The notes below the pieces were generated by a model that saw nothing but the letters and a program-made list of their open reading frames with translations, was not told the origin of the DNA and did not search any database. A stretch of 39,680 bases of DNA. Origin: Blastocatellia bacterium (lineage in GTDB: Bacteria > Acidobacteriota > Blastocatellia > HR10). The position numbers and the translations under genes are program-made. Shown here in pieces: positions 17,165 to 25,341 of the stretch. The stretch's first letter is position 1; each line of letters starts with the position of its first letter. The DNA is taken from positions 1 through 39,680 of the forward strand of contig DATLZR010000156.1 of NCBI GenBank assembly GCA_035573895.1, read 5' to 3'.

Positions 17165-18004
17165 CTACTTCTGCGGAGGTTGTTGCTGTTGCTGCTGTTG
17201 CTGCTGTTGCTTTTTCTTCCCCAGCTCCAGGGCTCGGTTGTAGGCCTCCTCTTTAAGTCGCATCAATTCCGCTTTGCGTTTGGGATCTTTTTCAGCCTTT
17301 GCCTGCTCAAAGTAGAGCAAATTCAGATAGGCCCATGCGTCCCCATACTCGGGATCAATCTCCACGGCCTTGTTCAGATATTCCAAGCCAGCCTGGGCCA
17401 GTTGCTTGATCTTTGGGATTTCGCTGTCGGGGATATTCCAGGACACCGGCTGAGGCGGACGATTGACCACATACTGTTGGGTAATTTGATAAGACTCCAA
17501 CCAGTAGCCCTGACCGAGAGTGTAGTAGATTTCAGCGCGTTGCTTCGGGGTGATGCCGGGAACCTCCAGTCGCTTGAGCGTCCACTGGCGATACTGCTCG
17601 ATATGCTCCTGTCGTTCCGCCTCGGTCTCGGCGGAATCCGCCAGATTCTTGTGAATGATGGCGATGTAGGCGATGACATCGGGATTGGTGGGGTCTTCCT
17701 TGTAGCTTTCCTCGTAAATCTTCAGCGCATCAAGGGCCAGTTGGGGATCGCTCGTCAGGGTGTACTTGGCGTAGAGCGCAGCCGCATAGTAGAGCTTGGA
17801 CTGCTTCATCTGAGGATAGAGCTCCATGGACTCCTTAAAGAGCGCGATCGCTTCGTCATAGTTTCCTTTCTGATAGGCAATCGCGCCATTATTGAGCCGG
17901 TCTTTGGCCTTGACCATGCGGAAGAAGCTCGGCCCCTCGATGGCCCCCAAGGTGACGAGCAAGCCCACAAGCAAGAGAATCAGAATGAGCAATCCTCGTT
18001 TCAC
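17165..18004 (-). CDS. TPR protein with polyglutamine tail, TonB operon
   Basis: A 279-residue protein with an N-terminal membrane anchor or signal (GLLILILLLVGLLVTLGAI, residues 4-22) followed by TPR repeats (AIAYQKGNYDEAIALFKESM about residues 42-61; DALKIYEESYKEDPTNPDV; YLNKAVEIDPEYGDAWAYLN). The extreme C-terminus is KKKQQQQQQQQQQPPQK, a run of ten Gln coded by mixed CAA/CAG codons. It is the last gene of the tonB-exbB-exbD-exbD operon, 63 bases after the second exbD. TPR proteins accompany TonB/ExbBD sets in several phyla and may organise the complex in the periplasm; its exact partner is unknown. Confidence 0.88.
   Translation of the reverse strand: MKRGLLILILLLVGLLVTLGAIEGPSFFRMVKAKDRLNNGAIAYQKGNYDEAIALFKESMELYPQMKQSKLYYAAALYAKYTLTSDPQLALDALKIYEESYKEDPTNPDVIAYIAIIHKNLADSAETEAERQEHIEQYRQWTLKRLEVPGITPKQRAEIYYTLGQGYWLESYQITQQYVVNRPPQPVSWNIPDSEIPKIKQLAQAGLEYLNKAVEIDPEYGDAWAYLNLLYFEQAKAEKDPKRKAELMRLKEEAYNRALELGKKKQQQQQQQQQQPPQK
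17180..17209 (-). repeat. Polyglutamine codon repeat (10 CAA/CAG)
   Basis: Ten consecutive Gln codons in the pattern CAA CAG CAG CAA CAG CAG CAA CAG CAA CAA (minus strand). The 9-base unit CAACAGCAG repeats, so length could vary by slippage. Confidence 0.85.
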
Positions 18005-18067
18005 TCTTTAATTCCTCCCTATCGAGCTGTCTTTGCGCCCGCCGATGAGGCCGGCGCCACTGATGGT

Positions 18068-18526
18068 TTACTGCTCCGGCAAATCGTCAATTTGTAAGCC
18101 AATGGGGCTAGCCCCGGCGGCCTTGACGATGTCGATGATACGCACGACCTCGCCGTAGAGGGTATTGCGCGGAGCCTGAATGAACACCGACCGCTGATCT
18201 GCCGGACGTGCTGAGATAATTTCCTCCAGCCGCTCGGCCAACGTTTCCTCGGTCATCGGATCCACATTGAGCTTGATCCCGGTGATCCGCCCCATGCCAT
18301 CGGCCGTCACCGAGACGACCAGGGCCAACGGGTTGACGACGTTGACGTTCTCCGGCGGTTTCTCCGGGATCTTTGACTCCAGTTTGCTCGGCTTGAGCGG
18401 CGTTATGGCCATGAAGATGATCAACAGCACGAGCAGGATGTCAATGAGCGGGACGATATTCATGTCCACCAACGGCTTGGCCCCTTTAGGTTTTTTCTCG
18501 CCTTCTTTTCCCGTCGGTATTGCCAT
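18068..18526 (-). CDS. exbD: ExbD/TolR family biopolymer transport protein (second copy)
   Basis: A 152-residue inner-membrane protein with one N-terminal transmembrane helix (NIVPLIDILLVLLIIFMAIT, residues about 24-43) carrying the conserved proton-path Asp, then a periplasmic domain (ADQRSVFIQAPRNTLYGEVV, DIVKAAGASPIGLQIDD). With ExbB and TonB it couples proton flow to outer-membrane transport. The N-terminus is Lys-rich (KEGEKKPKGAKP). It lies 103 bases after the first exbD; the gap contains no gene. The two copies are clearly divergent, so they may form a mixed ExbD set. Confidence 0.93.
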   Translation of the reverse strand: MAIPTGKEGEKKPKGAKPLVDMNIVPLIDILLVLLIIFMAITPLKPSKLESKIPEKPPENVNVVNPLALVVSVTADGMGRITGIKLNVDPMTEETLAERLEEIISARPADQRSVFIQAPRNTLYGEVVRIIDIVKAAGASPIGLQIDDLPEQ

Positions 18527-18629
18527 CGGTTCTCACCTCTTCTTTATTTTGTTCCTGAGAAAGTGAGAGCAGCCGTCGCCCGAAACAATCGAGCGACGGG
18601 ACATCCGAAGCTCGAATGTCACGCTCCGG

Positions 18630-19064
18630 TTACTCTGTTTTTCGCTTCCCCGGATCAACCACGAGTCCGACGCGATCAACCCCCGAACTGCGCACTGTTT
18701 CGATCACCTTCACCACCGTATCGTAGCGCACGCGATTGTCCGCCTTGACATAAACCACGCGTTGATCGAGCGGTTTGGTCTCCATGAGTCGGCGAATGCG
18801 GGTTTCCAGATCACTTTGCGAGACGAGATCGCGTCCGACGTAGATCGTCCCATCAATTGGGATGGCGACGACGACAGCCGTTTCCTTATTGATGTCCGGG
18901 TCCTCGTCTCCGTGAGGACCTTTGGGAAGCGTGACGGCGATGCCCGCCTGAAGGAATGGCGTCACCACCATCATGATGATGAGCAGGACGAGCATGATGT
19001 CGGCCATCGGAACGACATTGATGTCCGACACCACGCCCTTTCGTTCACCAACCTGCATTCCCAT
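18630..19064 (-). CDS. exbD: ExbD/TolR family biopolymer transport protein (first copy)
   Basis: A 144-residue ExbD. The transmembrane segment (VVPMADIMLVLLIIMMVVTP, residues about 16-35) contains the conserved Asp, and the periplasmic part includes TIYVGRDLVS, QRVVYVKADNRVRYDTVVKV and SGVDRVGLVVDP. The start lies 6 bases after the exbB stop, so the two are translationally coupled. The motif GLVVDPGKRKTE ends the protein. Confidence 0.94.
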   Translation of the reverse strand: MGMQVGERKGVVSDINVVPMADIMLVLLIIMMVVTPFLQAGIAVTLPKGPHGDEDPDINKETAVVVAIPIDGTIYVGRDLVSQSDLETRIRRLMETKPLDQRVVYVKADNRVRYDTVVKVIETVRSSGVDRVGLVVDPGKRKTE

Positions 19065-19070
19065 AGGGCA

Positions 19071-19823
19071 CTAGCTCCCTTTCTTCAAAAATGGCATCAA
19101 AGCGACGTCCACCAGTTCCGATGAGGAGTTTTCCATCTCGACGACGTAGGAATCCAAGCGGTTGGTGAAGTAGTTGTACATCCAGACGGCCGGAATCGCC
19201 ACGAACAGGCCGACGGCAGTGTTGATCAGAGCCTCGGAAATTCCTCCGGCGACAGCCGCGATGCCCGCCGTCTCCGCTTGTTTCAATCCCTGGAAGGCGT
19301 GGACGATGCCGATGACCGTTCCGAACAACCCCACGAAGGGGGCGGTTGATCCGATGGTCGCCAGATTCGCCAGCCCGCGTTTGAACTCAGCCGTCTTGAC
19401 GGCCACGGCGCGTTGCAAAGCGCGTCGGGTCGCTTCGACAATTTCACCGGGAATTTCATTGGACAACTGATGTGACCGAAACTCCTGGAGTCCGGCATTG
19501 ACGACCATGGCCAGGTGGCTCTTCTTATACTTACTTGACAGCGCGATGGCTTCATCAATCCGACGGTCGCGCAAAACCTGCGCCACCTTGGGAGCAAATT
19601 CCCGCGATTGCTTCTTGGCTGCCGAGTAGGTCAACAAGCGCTCGATCATCACGGCGATCGAGTACATGGACATGAGCGCCAGCACGATCATGACGATGAT
19701 CCCGACCGTGCCCAACCGCTGGAGCATCGCCCACAGGGTCCACTCCGCAGCGCCAAATCCTTCGCCTTCCTGCTGAAGCAAGAGGCCAAAACCGGTTGCC
19801 AGAAAGATCCATCCATTGAACAT
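19071..19823 (-). CDS. exbB: ExbB/MotA/TolQ proton channel family protein
   Basis: A 250-residue inner-membrane protein that, with ExbD, forms the proton channel energising TonB. It has an N-terminal hydrophobic segment, a helix around residues 38-60 ([20 protein letters not shown]), a cytoplasmic loop ([20 protein letters not shown]), and the conserved pair [20 protein letters not shown] and [20 protein letters not shown]. The position directly after tonB and before exbD fits its role. A short 32-base gap separates it from tonB. Confidence 0.95.
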   Translation of the reverse strand: MFNGWIFLATGFGLLLQQEGEGFGAAEWTLWAMLQRLGTVGIIVMIVLALMSMYSIAVMIERLLTYSAAKKQSREFAPKVAQVLRDRRIDEAIALSSKYKKSHLAMVVNAGLQEFRSHQLSNEIPGEIVEATRRALQRAVAVKTAEFKRGLANLATIGSTAPFVGLFGTVIGIVHAFQGLKQAETAGIAAVAGGISEALINTAVGLFVAIPAVWMYNYFTNRLDSYVVEMENSSSELVDVALMPFLKKGS

Positions 19824-19855
19824 ACGATGCTTTTCCTCCCGTTTTTAAATGGTTT

Positions 19856-20614
19856 CTAGAGCTTAAAGTTGAAAATGAGAATTCCCGTCACCTTAATCGG
19901 CTGACCGCTCAGGAGCGTCGGCCGGAATTTCCACTGCTGGGCAGCTTCCAGCGCCGCCTGTCGCAACAAGGGATGTCCATCCACGACAGTAGCCGAGATG
20001 ACGTTGCCCTCTTCGTCAATCACCACTTCGATCTGGACCGATCCTTGAACCCGAGCCGCCCGGGCAATCGGTGGATAGACGGGTTGGACGCGGCGAATGG
20101 CATTGCCCTGCAAAACTCCACCAGAGACGCGACGCGGGGGCTCTTTCTTCGGTTCCTCCTTGGGGGGTGGAGGCGGGGGCGCTTCAACCGGTCCGGCCAC
20201 GCTCCCCAACACACCACCGATCACTCCACCAATGACTCCTCCCGGAACCCCGCCCGGAACACCTCCCGGAACGCCCGCCTGAGCCGCCGAGACAGCGACA
20301 ACGTTAGGAAGCTCCTTGGGAATCTCCTTGGGGATCTCCTTCGGGACGACGAACTCGCTGGGGATGACGACGGCCTTCGCCGGGACAGCCGCGGGTGCCG
20401 CCGCCGGTGGAGGAGGCGGAGGTGGAGGAGGCGGAGGTGCAACCAACGCCGCCGAGATGAACTGTTCCCGCAGCTCGGGATTAACCAACAAAATGCTGGC
20501 GACAACCGACGTCACAAAGATGAGGGAGTACACAACCATGGTGCCGAGAAAAAACCACTTCGTTTGTGACGTCCCCTTTTGTGTTGTTGATTCGACTAAA
20601 GACCATTCAAACAT
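19856..20614 (-). CDS. tonB: TonB family protein with repeat-rich linker
   Basis: A 252-residue energy transducer spanning the periplasm. One transmembrane helix follows a 20-residue cytoplasmic start (VYSLIFVTSVVASILLV, residues about 28-45). The periplasmic linker contains an 11-Pro run, PKEIPKEIPKEL repeats, a Gly-Val repeat (GVPGGVPGGVPGGVIGGV) and a second Pro run with KEEPKKEPPRR. The C-terminal TonB domain begins around residue 170 (RRVQPVYPPIARAARVQGSV) and ends with IKVTGILIFNFKL. The ribosome-binding site GAGGAGG lies 5 bases before the ATG. It heads the tonB-exbB-exbD-exbD-TPR operon, driven by the promoter at 20718-20746. Confidence 0.95.
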   Translation of the reverse strand: MFEWSLVESTTQKGTSQTKWFFLGTMVVYSLIFVTSVVASILLVNPELREQFISAALVAPPPPPPPPPPPAAAPAAVPAKAVVIPSEFVVPKEIPKEIPKELPNVVAVSAAQAGVPGGVPGGVPGGVIGGVIGGVLGSVAGPVEAPPPPPPKEEPKKEPPRRVSGGVLQGNAIRRVQPVYPPIARAARVQGSVQIEVVIDEEGNVISATVVDGHPLLRQAALEAAQQWKFRPTLLSGQPIKVTGILIFNFKL

Positions 20615-20717
20615 GCGGCCTCCTCTTGCCGATGGGTCTTCCGGCCCACGTGATCTCTCAAAATCCCCTCCGTCATGTGAGACTGAAACGGCTCAACCAG
20701 GTCAGCAACTGGTGGCT

Positions 20718-20746
20718 AGTATAACGGCCCCCGGCTGAACGGTCAA
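20718..20746 (-). promoter_or_regulatory. Sigma-70 type promoter of the TonB operon
   Basis: On the minus strand: TTGACC (20741-20746), a 17-base spacer, TATACT (20718-20723). It predicts a 5' leader of about 95 bases before tonB. Confidence 0.65.
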
Positions 20747-20796
20747 GCCCCTTCATCTTATGAATGCCGATGGAAAAGATCACACCGACCACGTAC

Positions 20797-22089
20797 TCAG
20801 CGAGAGACAGTGACTTTTCGTTCCTTCTCCTTCTGCGTTGCCGCCTTGGCCGCAGCGGCAGGACCAACCACGCGCCGACGGGCGGCTCGTCGCGCTCGCC
20901 AGGCCTGCCACCAGAGCATCACCGGACTGGCGATGGCCAGCGTCGAATACGATCCCACGATGATGCCGATGACCAATACCAGCGAGAACCCTCTGAGCAC
21001 CTCGCCTCCGAAAAGATAGAGCGCCAACACAGCCAAAAACGTCAACCCTGATGTCAAGATCGTTCGAGAAAGAGTTTGATTGATACTATCGTTGACAATC
21101 TTGGTCAAGTCTTCCCGCCGCCGCAGGCGAAGATTCTCCCGCACCCGATCGAAAATCACGATTGTGTCATTGACCGAATACCCGATGAGCGTCAGAAGCG
21201 CCGCCACGACATTGAGCGAGATTTCCTCCTGAAGCAGCGAGAAGATCCCCAACGTGACGAGAACATCATGAAAGACGGCGACCACGGCGGCCACGCCGTA
21301 GATCCACTCGAAACGAAAGGCGATATAAATCAACACGCCGACGAGCGATGCGAGCGTGACGTAGATCGCTCGCTGACGCAACTGCTGCCCGACCTGCGGA
21401 CCGACGATCTCCGCACTGATCATCGCCGCGTTTCCGGCGAAGAAATGCTCGGCCAGAGCATCCACCAGCTTCGGGGGGAGGTCGGCGACTGCCTTCAAAT
21501 CGCTGAGGTCGCCAATCAACCCTCCTTTTTGCTGGTCCCGATAGGTCACAATTGCCGCCGCATATTTGCCGTACTCGGCATCGGCGGCCGTCCGTCCGGA
21601 ACTCGCCACCAACCCCAGCGGGTCGAATTGCAGAAGCGCCTCCCGCAGCCGGTCACGACTGACTGTATTGAGATCAATCTTGCGGCTGGCAACCGCCGCG
21701 GGGTCATTGAAGCGGGCCAGAGCGGCGAGAATTGCCCGCTTCTCCACATCCAATTCGCTCTCGGCGGCTCCGCCTGCCGCTTCTCGTTGAGGCAGCCGGA
21801 TGAGAACTTCGTTCCTGATCCCCGCCAGAGGATCACTGATGGGTTGAATGATGACCTTGCCGATATCAATCCCCTGCTGACCGAGGGCTTCGCGGATTTG
21901 ATCCTCCGGCGGTGGCGTCCCTTTGAACTTAATGTTGACGAGCGTCCCGCCGGAAAAATCTATCCCCAAACTGAATCCCCGCCAAGCCGCCGATGCTCCC
22001 CCGATCGCCAACAGCACCACCGAGAAGAGGATGAAGTACCGCTTCAGACCGATCCAGTCAACATTTGGATTTTTGATCAGCTCGTACAT
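20797..22089 (-). CDS. secF: Protein translocase subunit SecF with an enlarged periplasmic domain
   Basis: A 430-residue SecF. Usual members have about 300-320 residues. The family core is clear: an N-terminal transmembrane helix, FSLGIDFSGGTLVNIKF (about 39-55), the later VGPQVGQQL (229-237), YIAFRFEWIYGVAAVVAVFH, YSVNDTIVIFDRVRENLR and the final transmembrane helices. The extra length comes from an insertion at about residues 105-222 in the first periplasmic loop, and from a basic Ala/Lys/Arg-rich tail. The insert contains two helix-hairpin-helix-like segments (KIDLNTVSRDRLREALLQ and DLKAVADLPPKLVDALAEH). SecF works with SecD and YajC to pull proteins across the inner membrane. The start is 3 bases after the secD stop. 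Confidence 0.96.
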   Translation of the reverse strand: MYELIKNPNVDWIGLKRYFILFSVVLLAIGGASAAWRGFSLGIDFSGGTLVNIKFKGTPPPEDQIREALGQQGIDIGKVIIQPISDPLAGIRNEVLIRLPQREAAGGAAESELDVEKRAILAALARFNDPAAVASRKIDLNTVSRDRLREALLQFDPLGLVASSGRTAADAEYGKYAAAIVTYRDQQKGGLIGDLSDLKAVADLPPKLVDALAEHFFAGNAAMISAEIVGPQVGQQLRQRAIYVTLASLVGVLIYIAFRFEWIYGVAAVVAVFHDVLVTLGIFSLLQEEISLNVVAALLTLIGYSVNDTIVIFDRVRENLRLRRREDLTKIVNDSINQTLSRTILTSGLTFLAVLALYLFGGEVLRGFSLVLVIGIIVGSYSTLAIASPVMLWWQAWRARRAARRRVVGPAAAAKAATQKEKERKVTVSR

Positions 22090-22092
22090 GGA

Positions 22093-23760
22093 CTAAATGC
22101 TCAAGGTCTCCATCCGCTCGGTTCGTCGCTCCAGCACCCACAGAAAGAGCGTCCGCGAGACGAAGACCGCCGTGAAGAGATTAGCTACCAGACCAGCCGT
22201 CAGCGTGACCGCAAACCCCCGAATGGGACCCGTCCCGAAGACAAAGAGGAAGAGGGCGGCAATGATCGTCGTCAGGTTGGAGTCGAAAATCGCCGTAAAT
22301 GCCCGTTCAAATCCCAGGGCGACAGCCGAGGCAGGAACCTTTCCGGCCCGCAATTCCTCGCGGATGCGCTCGAAAATGAGAACATTGGCATCTACAGCCA
22401 TGCCGATGGTGAGAGCCACACCGGCGATGCCCGGCAGTGTGAGCACAGCACCGAACACGCGCATCGCCGCCAGCAACAGAAGCAGGTTCAGAATCAAACA
22501 GATAACGGCATTAATGCCCGACAGACGATAGTAAAAGAGCATGAACAAGACAATGGCGGCCAATCCTCCAATGGAGGCGGCAAACCCCTGACGGATCGAA
22601 TCCGCCCCGAGACTCGGTCCCACCGTCCGTTCTTCCAGGTAGGTCACGCGTGCCGGCAGTGCACCCGAGCGCAACGTCAGGGCCAGGTCCTCGGCTTCCT
22701 CCTTGGTGAAATCTCCCTCGATGCGTCCTTCGCCCCCGGTGATGGCCTCCTTGATCACAGGCGCACTTTTGATCTCGTCATTGAGAACGATGGCCAGGTT
22801 CTTTCCCACATTGGCGCTGGTGACGGTGCCGAACCGCTCGGCTCCCGACGGCCGCAGGGAAAAGAGAATCTCGTAGATGCTGCCGCCGGTCTGCGAGGGT
22901 ACGGCTTGGGCGTTGCGCAGGTCATTGCCCGTAATGACGGACACCTTCTCGACGACATAGTACTGAATGGCTGGAGCACCGGGTTCCCGGCGACGTTCGC
23001 GCGAAGGAAGAATTTGCTTGTCGGGAGGAACAGTCCCGCCGAGCGCCTGTCGGGCCGCTTCCTCCGTGGGATAGGGACCACTATCTACGAGTTTCAACTC
23101 CAGCCGCGACTCCGCCCGAATGAGATTCTTCACCCGTTCGGGATCATCCACACCGGGCAATTGGAGCAGAATTTGATAACTTTGTGGGGGGCCGTGACGT
23201 TGAATTGTCGGCTCGGCGACGCCGAAGGCATTGATCCGGGTCTCAATGACGTGCATGGCCTGTTCCACAGCCCGTTCGCGGATCTCCGCCTTCTCCTCAT
23301 CCCGCATCTCGAAAATAACTTTGGTGCCTTCGTTGCGAGCCGTCCACCCCGGACCGAAATCCGTCGTGAGTCGGGATTTCGTCTCCTCGATATTGGCGCT
23401 GTCCTCCAGGTCCACCTCGATGCGTCCCGGTGCCGGAGCCGTGACGTTCTTGAACTTGATCTTCACCTCCTGAAGCACTGCTCGCGCTTTCTCGGCATTT
23501 CCATCGGTGACGGCTCGCACAGCATCGTCGGTCTGAACCTGAAGAATCAGGTGGCTCCCTCCCTTGAGATCGAGACCGAGTTTGATGTTATTGGCGAGAT
23601 TCTGCTTTAACTGCCGGAGGGTGAAATTCGACGCCACCGCCCGAAGGGACACCTGGCCCGATGCATCGCGCACGCGAAAGGGACCGAAGAGCAAATAGAG
23701 CGAGAGAACCACCACGCTTGCTGAGAGCAGGAGCCGATTCCGCAACCTGCGACTCATCAT
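22093..23760 (-). CDS. secD: Protein translocase subunit SecD
   Basis: A 555-residue inner-membrane protein using the proton gradient to complete Sec-dependent export. Features in order: N-terminal transmembrane helix (LLLSASVVVLSLYLLFG), the signature LGLDLKGGSHLILQV (about 62-76), the periplasmic P1 domain including TRINAFGVAEPTIQRHG and LQLPGVDDPERVK, the later GRIEGDFTKEEAEDLAL and LRSGALPARVTYLEERTVGP, then six helices with MAVDANVLIFERIREEL. The reading frame begins with two Met codons, so the start is uncertain by one residue. It is 61 bases downstream of yajC and directly upstream of secF. Confidence 0.97.
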   Translation of the reverse strand: MMSRRLRNRLLLSASVVVLSLYLLFGPFRVRDASGQVSLRAVASNFTLRQLKQNLANNIKLGLDLKGGSHLILQVQTDDAVRAVTDGNAEKARAVLQEVKIKFKNVTAPAPGRIEVDLEDSANIEETKSRLTTDFGPGWTARNEGTKVIFEMRDEEKAEIRERAVEQAMHVIETRINAFGVAEPTIQRHGPPQSYQILLQLPGVDDPERVKNLIRAESRLELKLVDSGPYPTEEAARQALGGTVPPDKQILPSRERRREPGAPAIQYYVVEKVSVITGNDLRNAQAVPSQTGGSIYEILFSLRPSGAERFGTVTSANVGKNLAIVLNDEIKSAPVIKEAITGGEGRIEGDFTKEEAEDLALTLRSGALPARVTYLEERTVGPSLGADSIRQGFAASIGGLAAIVLFMLFYYRLSGINAVICLILNLLLLLAAMRVFGAVLTLPGIAGVALTIGMAVDANVLIFERIREELRAGKVPASAVALGFERAFTAIFDSNLTTIIAALFLFVFGTGPIRGFAVTLTAGLVANLFTAVFVSRTLFLWVLERRTERMETLSI

Positions 23761-23821
23761 ACCCTGTTCAGCAACTCCTCAAAATTCCTTTGACGACTCA
23801 TCGCCTTGGCCAAAAATCATC

Positions 23822-24142
23822 CTACTTCCCAGCAGTTTTCTGACTCTCTTCGGCTCGAGGCTGCTGCAACCCGATGACGGCATTGCGGGCTAGCTCCAAC
23901 CGTGATTGATCCGACCGGATAACCACGGTGTCATCACGGAGGCTGAGGATGGTTCCGTGAATTCCCCCGGTGGTGATGACCTTATCGCCCACTTTGAGAT
24001 TAGCGATCAGCTCCTGCAATTGCTTGCGCCGCTTTCGCTCCGGCAGGATGATGAGAAGATAGAAGATCAGGAGGATGGCAAGCAGTGGAACCAATTGCAG
24101 GAAAGCAGCTCCCGCCTGCAAAAGAACTCCCGTAATCATCAT
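23822..24142 (-). CDS. yajC: Preprotein translocase subunit YajC
   Basis: A small single-pass inner-membrane protein of the SecDF-YajC complex. It shows one transmembrane helix (LVPLLAILLIFYLLIILPER) followed by a basic stretch (RKRRKQLQELIANLKVGDKV) and the family motif TTGGIHGTILSLRDDTVVIR. The start is uncertain: the ATG at 24142 gives 106 residues, the usual size. A TTG at 24154 and an ATG at 24202 (which would overlap tgt) are also in frame. No ribosome-binding site clearly decides between them. It lies in the classic order tgt-yajC-secD-secF. Confidence 0.92.
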   Translation of the reverse strand: MMITGVLLQAGAAFLQLVPLLAILLIFYLLIILPERKRRKQLQELIANLKVGDKVITTGGIHGTILSLRDDTVVIRSDQSRLELARNAVIGLQQPRAEESQKTAGK

Positions 24143-24198
24143 CTCTCGTAACAATGGCTCCTGTTGCACTAAAAACCTTCCAATCCCCCTCCCGTCGG

Positions 24199-25341
24199 TC
24201 AACTTCCAGAGTGCGAACCGTAGCGTCTCAGGTAGTCTGTCGAAAACTCTGCGAAGTTGCCAAGTGCGATAGCTTGCCTAATTTTCTTCATCGTGTCAAG
24301 GTAGAAGAAGAGATTGTGATAGGTGCAGAGGATGGAGGCCAGGATCTCACGCGAGTTGTAGAGGTGGCGCACATAGGCGCGGCTGTAGCGACGACAGACA
24401 GCGCACTCGCAAGCGGGATCGAGCGGTGAGGGATCACGAGCGTAGGAGGCATTTTTGATCGAAATCGGACCGTTGGCCGTGAAGACCTGACCATTACGGG
24501 CATTGCGCGTGGGCAGAACGCAATCAAACATGTCCACGCCGCGCCGCACGCACTCGATCAGATCAACAGGCGTCCCGACCCCCATCAAATACCGCGGCTT
24601 CTCTCGCGGCATGAGGGGAGCGATGAACTCGACCGTATCGAGCATGGCGGCGGTCTCCTCCCCTACACTTAATCCCCCAATGGCATAACCGTCGAATTCG
24701 ATCTCCAGCAGATCGTGGAGGCTGCGCTCCCGGAGATCAGGATAGAGGCTCCCTTGAATAATCCCGAAGAGCTGTTGCTCCGAGACGAGGCCCTCGTCCC
24801 GAAGACGGAGGAAATGATCTTTGCTGCGCCGCGCCCACTGCGTTGTCAACGAAACCGCGCGTTCGGCCCGCGTCCGCTCGGCCGGATTTTCAATGCACTC
24901 ATCGAGCACCATAGCGATGTCGGATCCAAGCGCCGCCTGAATCTCGATCACCCTTTCCGGCGTCAAATGATGACGTGACCCATCCAGATGGGATTGAAAG
25001 GTGACGCCGTCATCGGTCACCTTCCGCAGCGCGTTGAGGCTGAGGATTTGAAACCCACCGCTATCGGTCAGGATCGCACGCGGCCAGGAGATGAAGCGAT
25101 GAAGCCCTCCCAGCTCACGGATCGTTTGCTCGCCCGGTCGCAAGAAAAGATGATAGGTGTTGGCTAGAATGATCTCAGCACCGAGCGCTTCGAGCATCTC
25201 CTGCGTCAGCGCTTTGACAGTCGCGCGCGTGCCCACCGGCATGAAGACCGGTGTGTGAACCGGCCCGTGGGCCGTCATAAGGATGCCGACGCGCGCATGG
25301 CTGGCCGCATCTTCGGCGACGATTCTAAAATTCCCGCTCAC
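24199..25341 (-). CDS. tgt: tRNA-guanine transglycosylase
   Basis: Exchanges guanine 34 for preQ1 in tRNAs with GUN anticodons, the key step of queuosine synthesis. It has 380 residues, the usual length. Visible are GPVHTPVFMPVGTRATVKAL, TYHLFLRPGE, LTDSGGFQILSL (catalytic Asp), DECIENPAERTR, GGLSVGEE, RYLMGVGTP, the catalytic VDMFDCVLPTRNARNGQVFT and the zinc site CECAVCRRYSRAYVRHLY. The GTG at 25341 is chosen because it immediately precedes the conserved N-terminus; the longer open frame upstream is antisense-like, Arg-rich and overlaps the preceding gene. It overlaps the amidohydrolase end by 17 bases, so it is probably co-transcribed with it. Confidence 0.96.
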   Translation of the reverse strand: MSGNFRIVAEDAASHARVGILMTAHGPVHTPVFMPVGTRATVKALTQEMLEALGAEIILANTYHLFLRPGEQTIRELGGLHRFISWPRAILTDSGGFQILSLNALRKVTDDGVTFQSHLDGSRHHLTPERVIEIQAALGSDIAMVLDECIENPAERTRAERAVSLTTQWARRSKDHFLRLRDEGLVSEQQLFGIIQGSLYPDLRERSLHDLLEIEFDGYAIGGLSVGEETAAMLDTVEFIAPLMPREKPRYLMGVGTPVDLIECVRRGVDMFDCVLPTRNARNGQVFTANGPISIKNASYARDPSPLDPACECAVCRRYSRAYVRHLYNSREILASILCTYHNLFFYLDTMKKIRQAIALGNFAEFSTDYLRRYGSHSGS

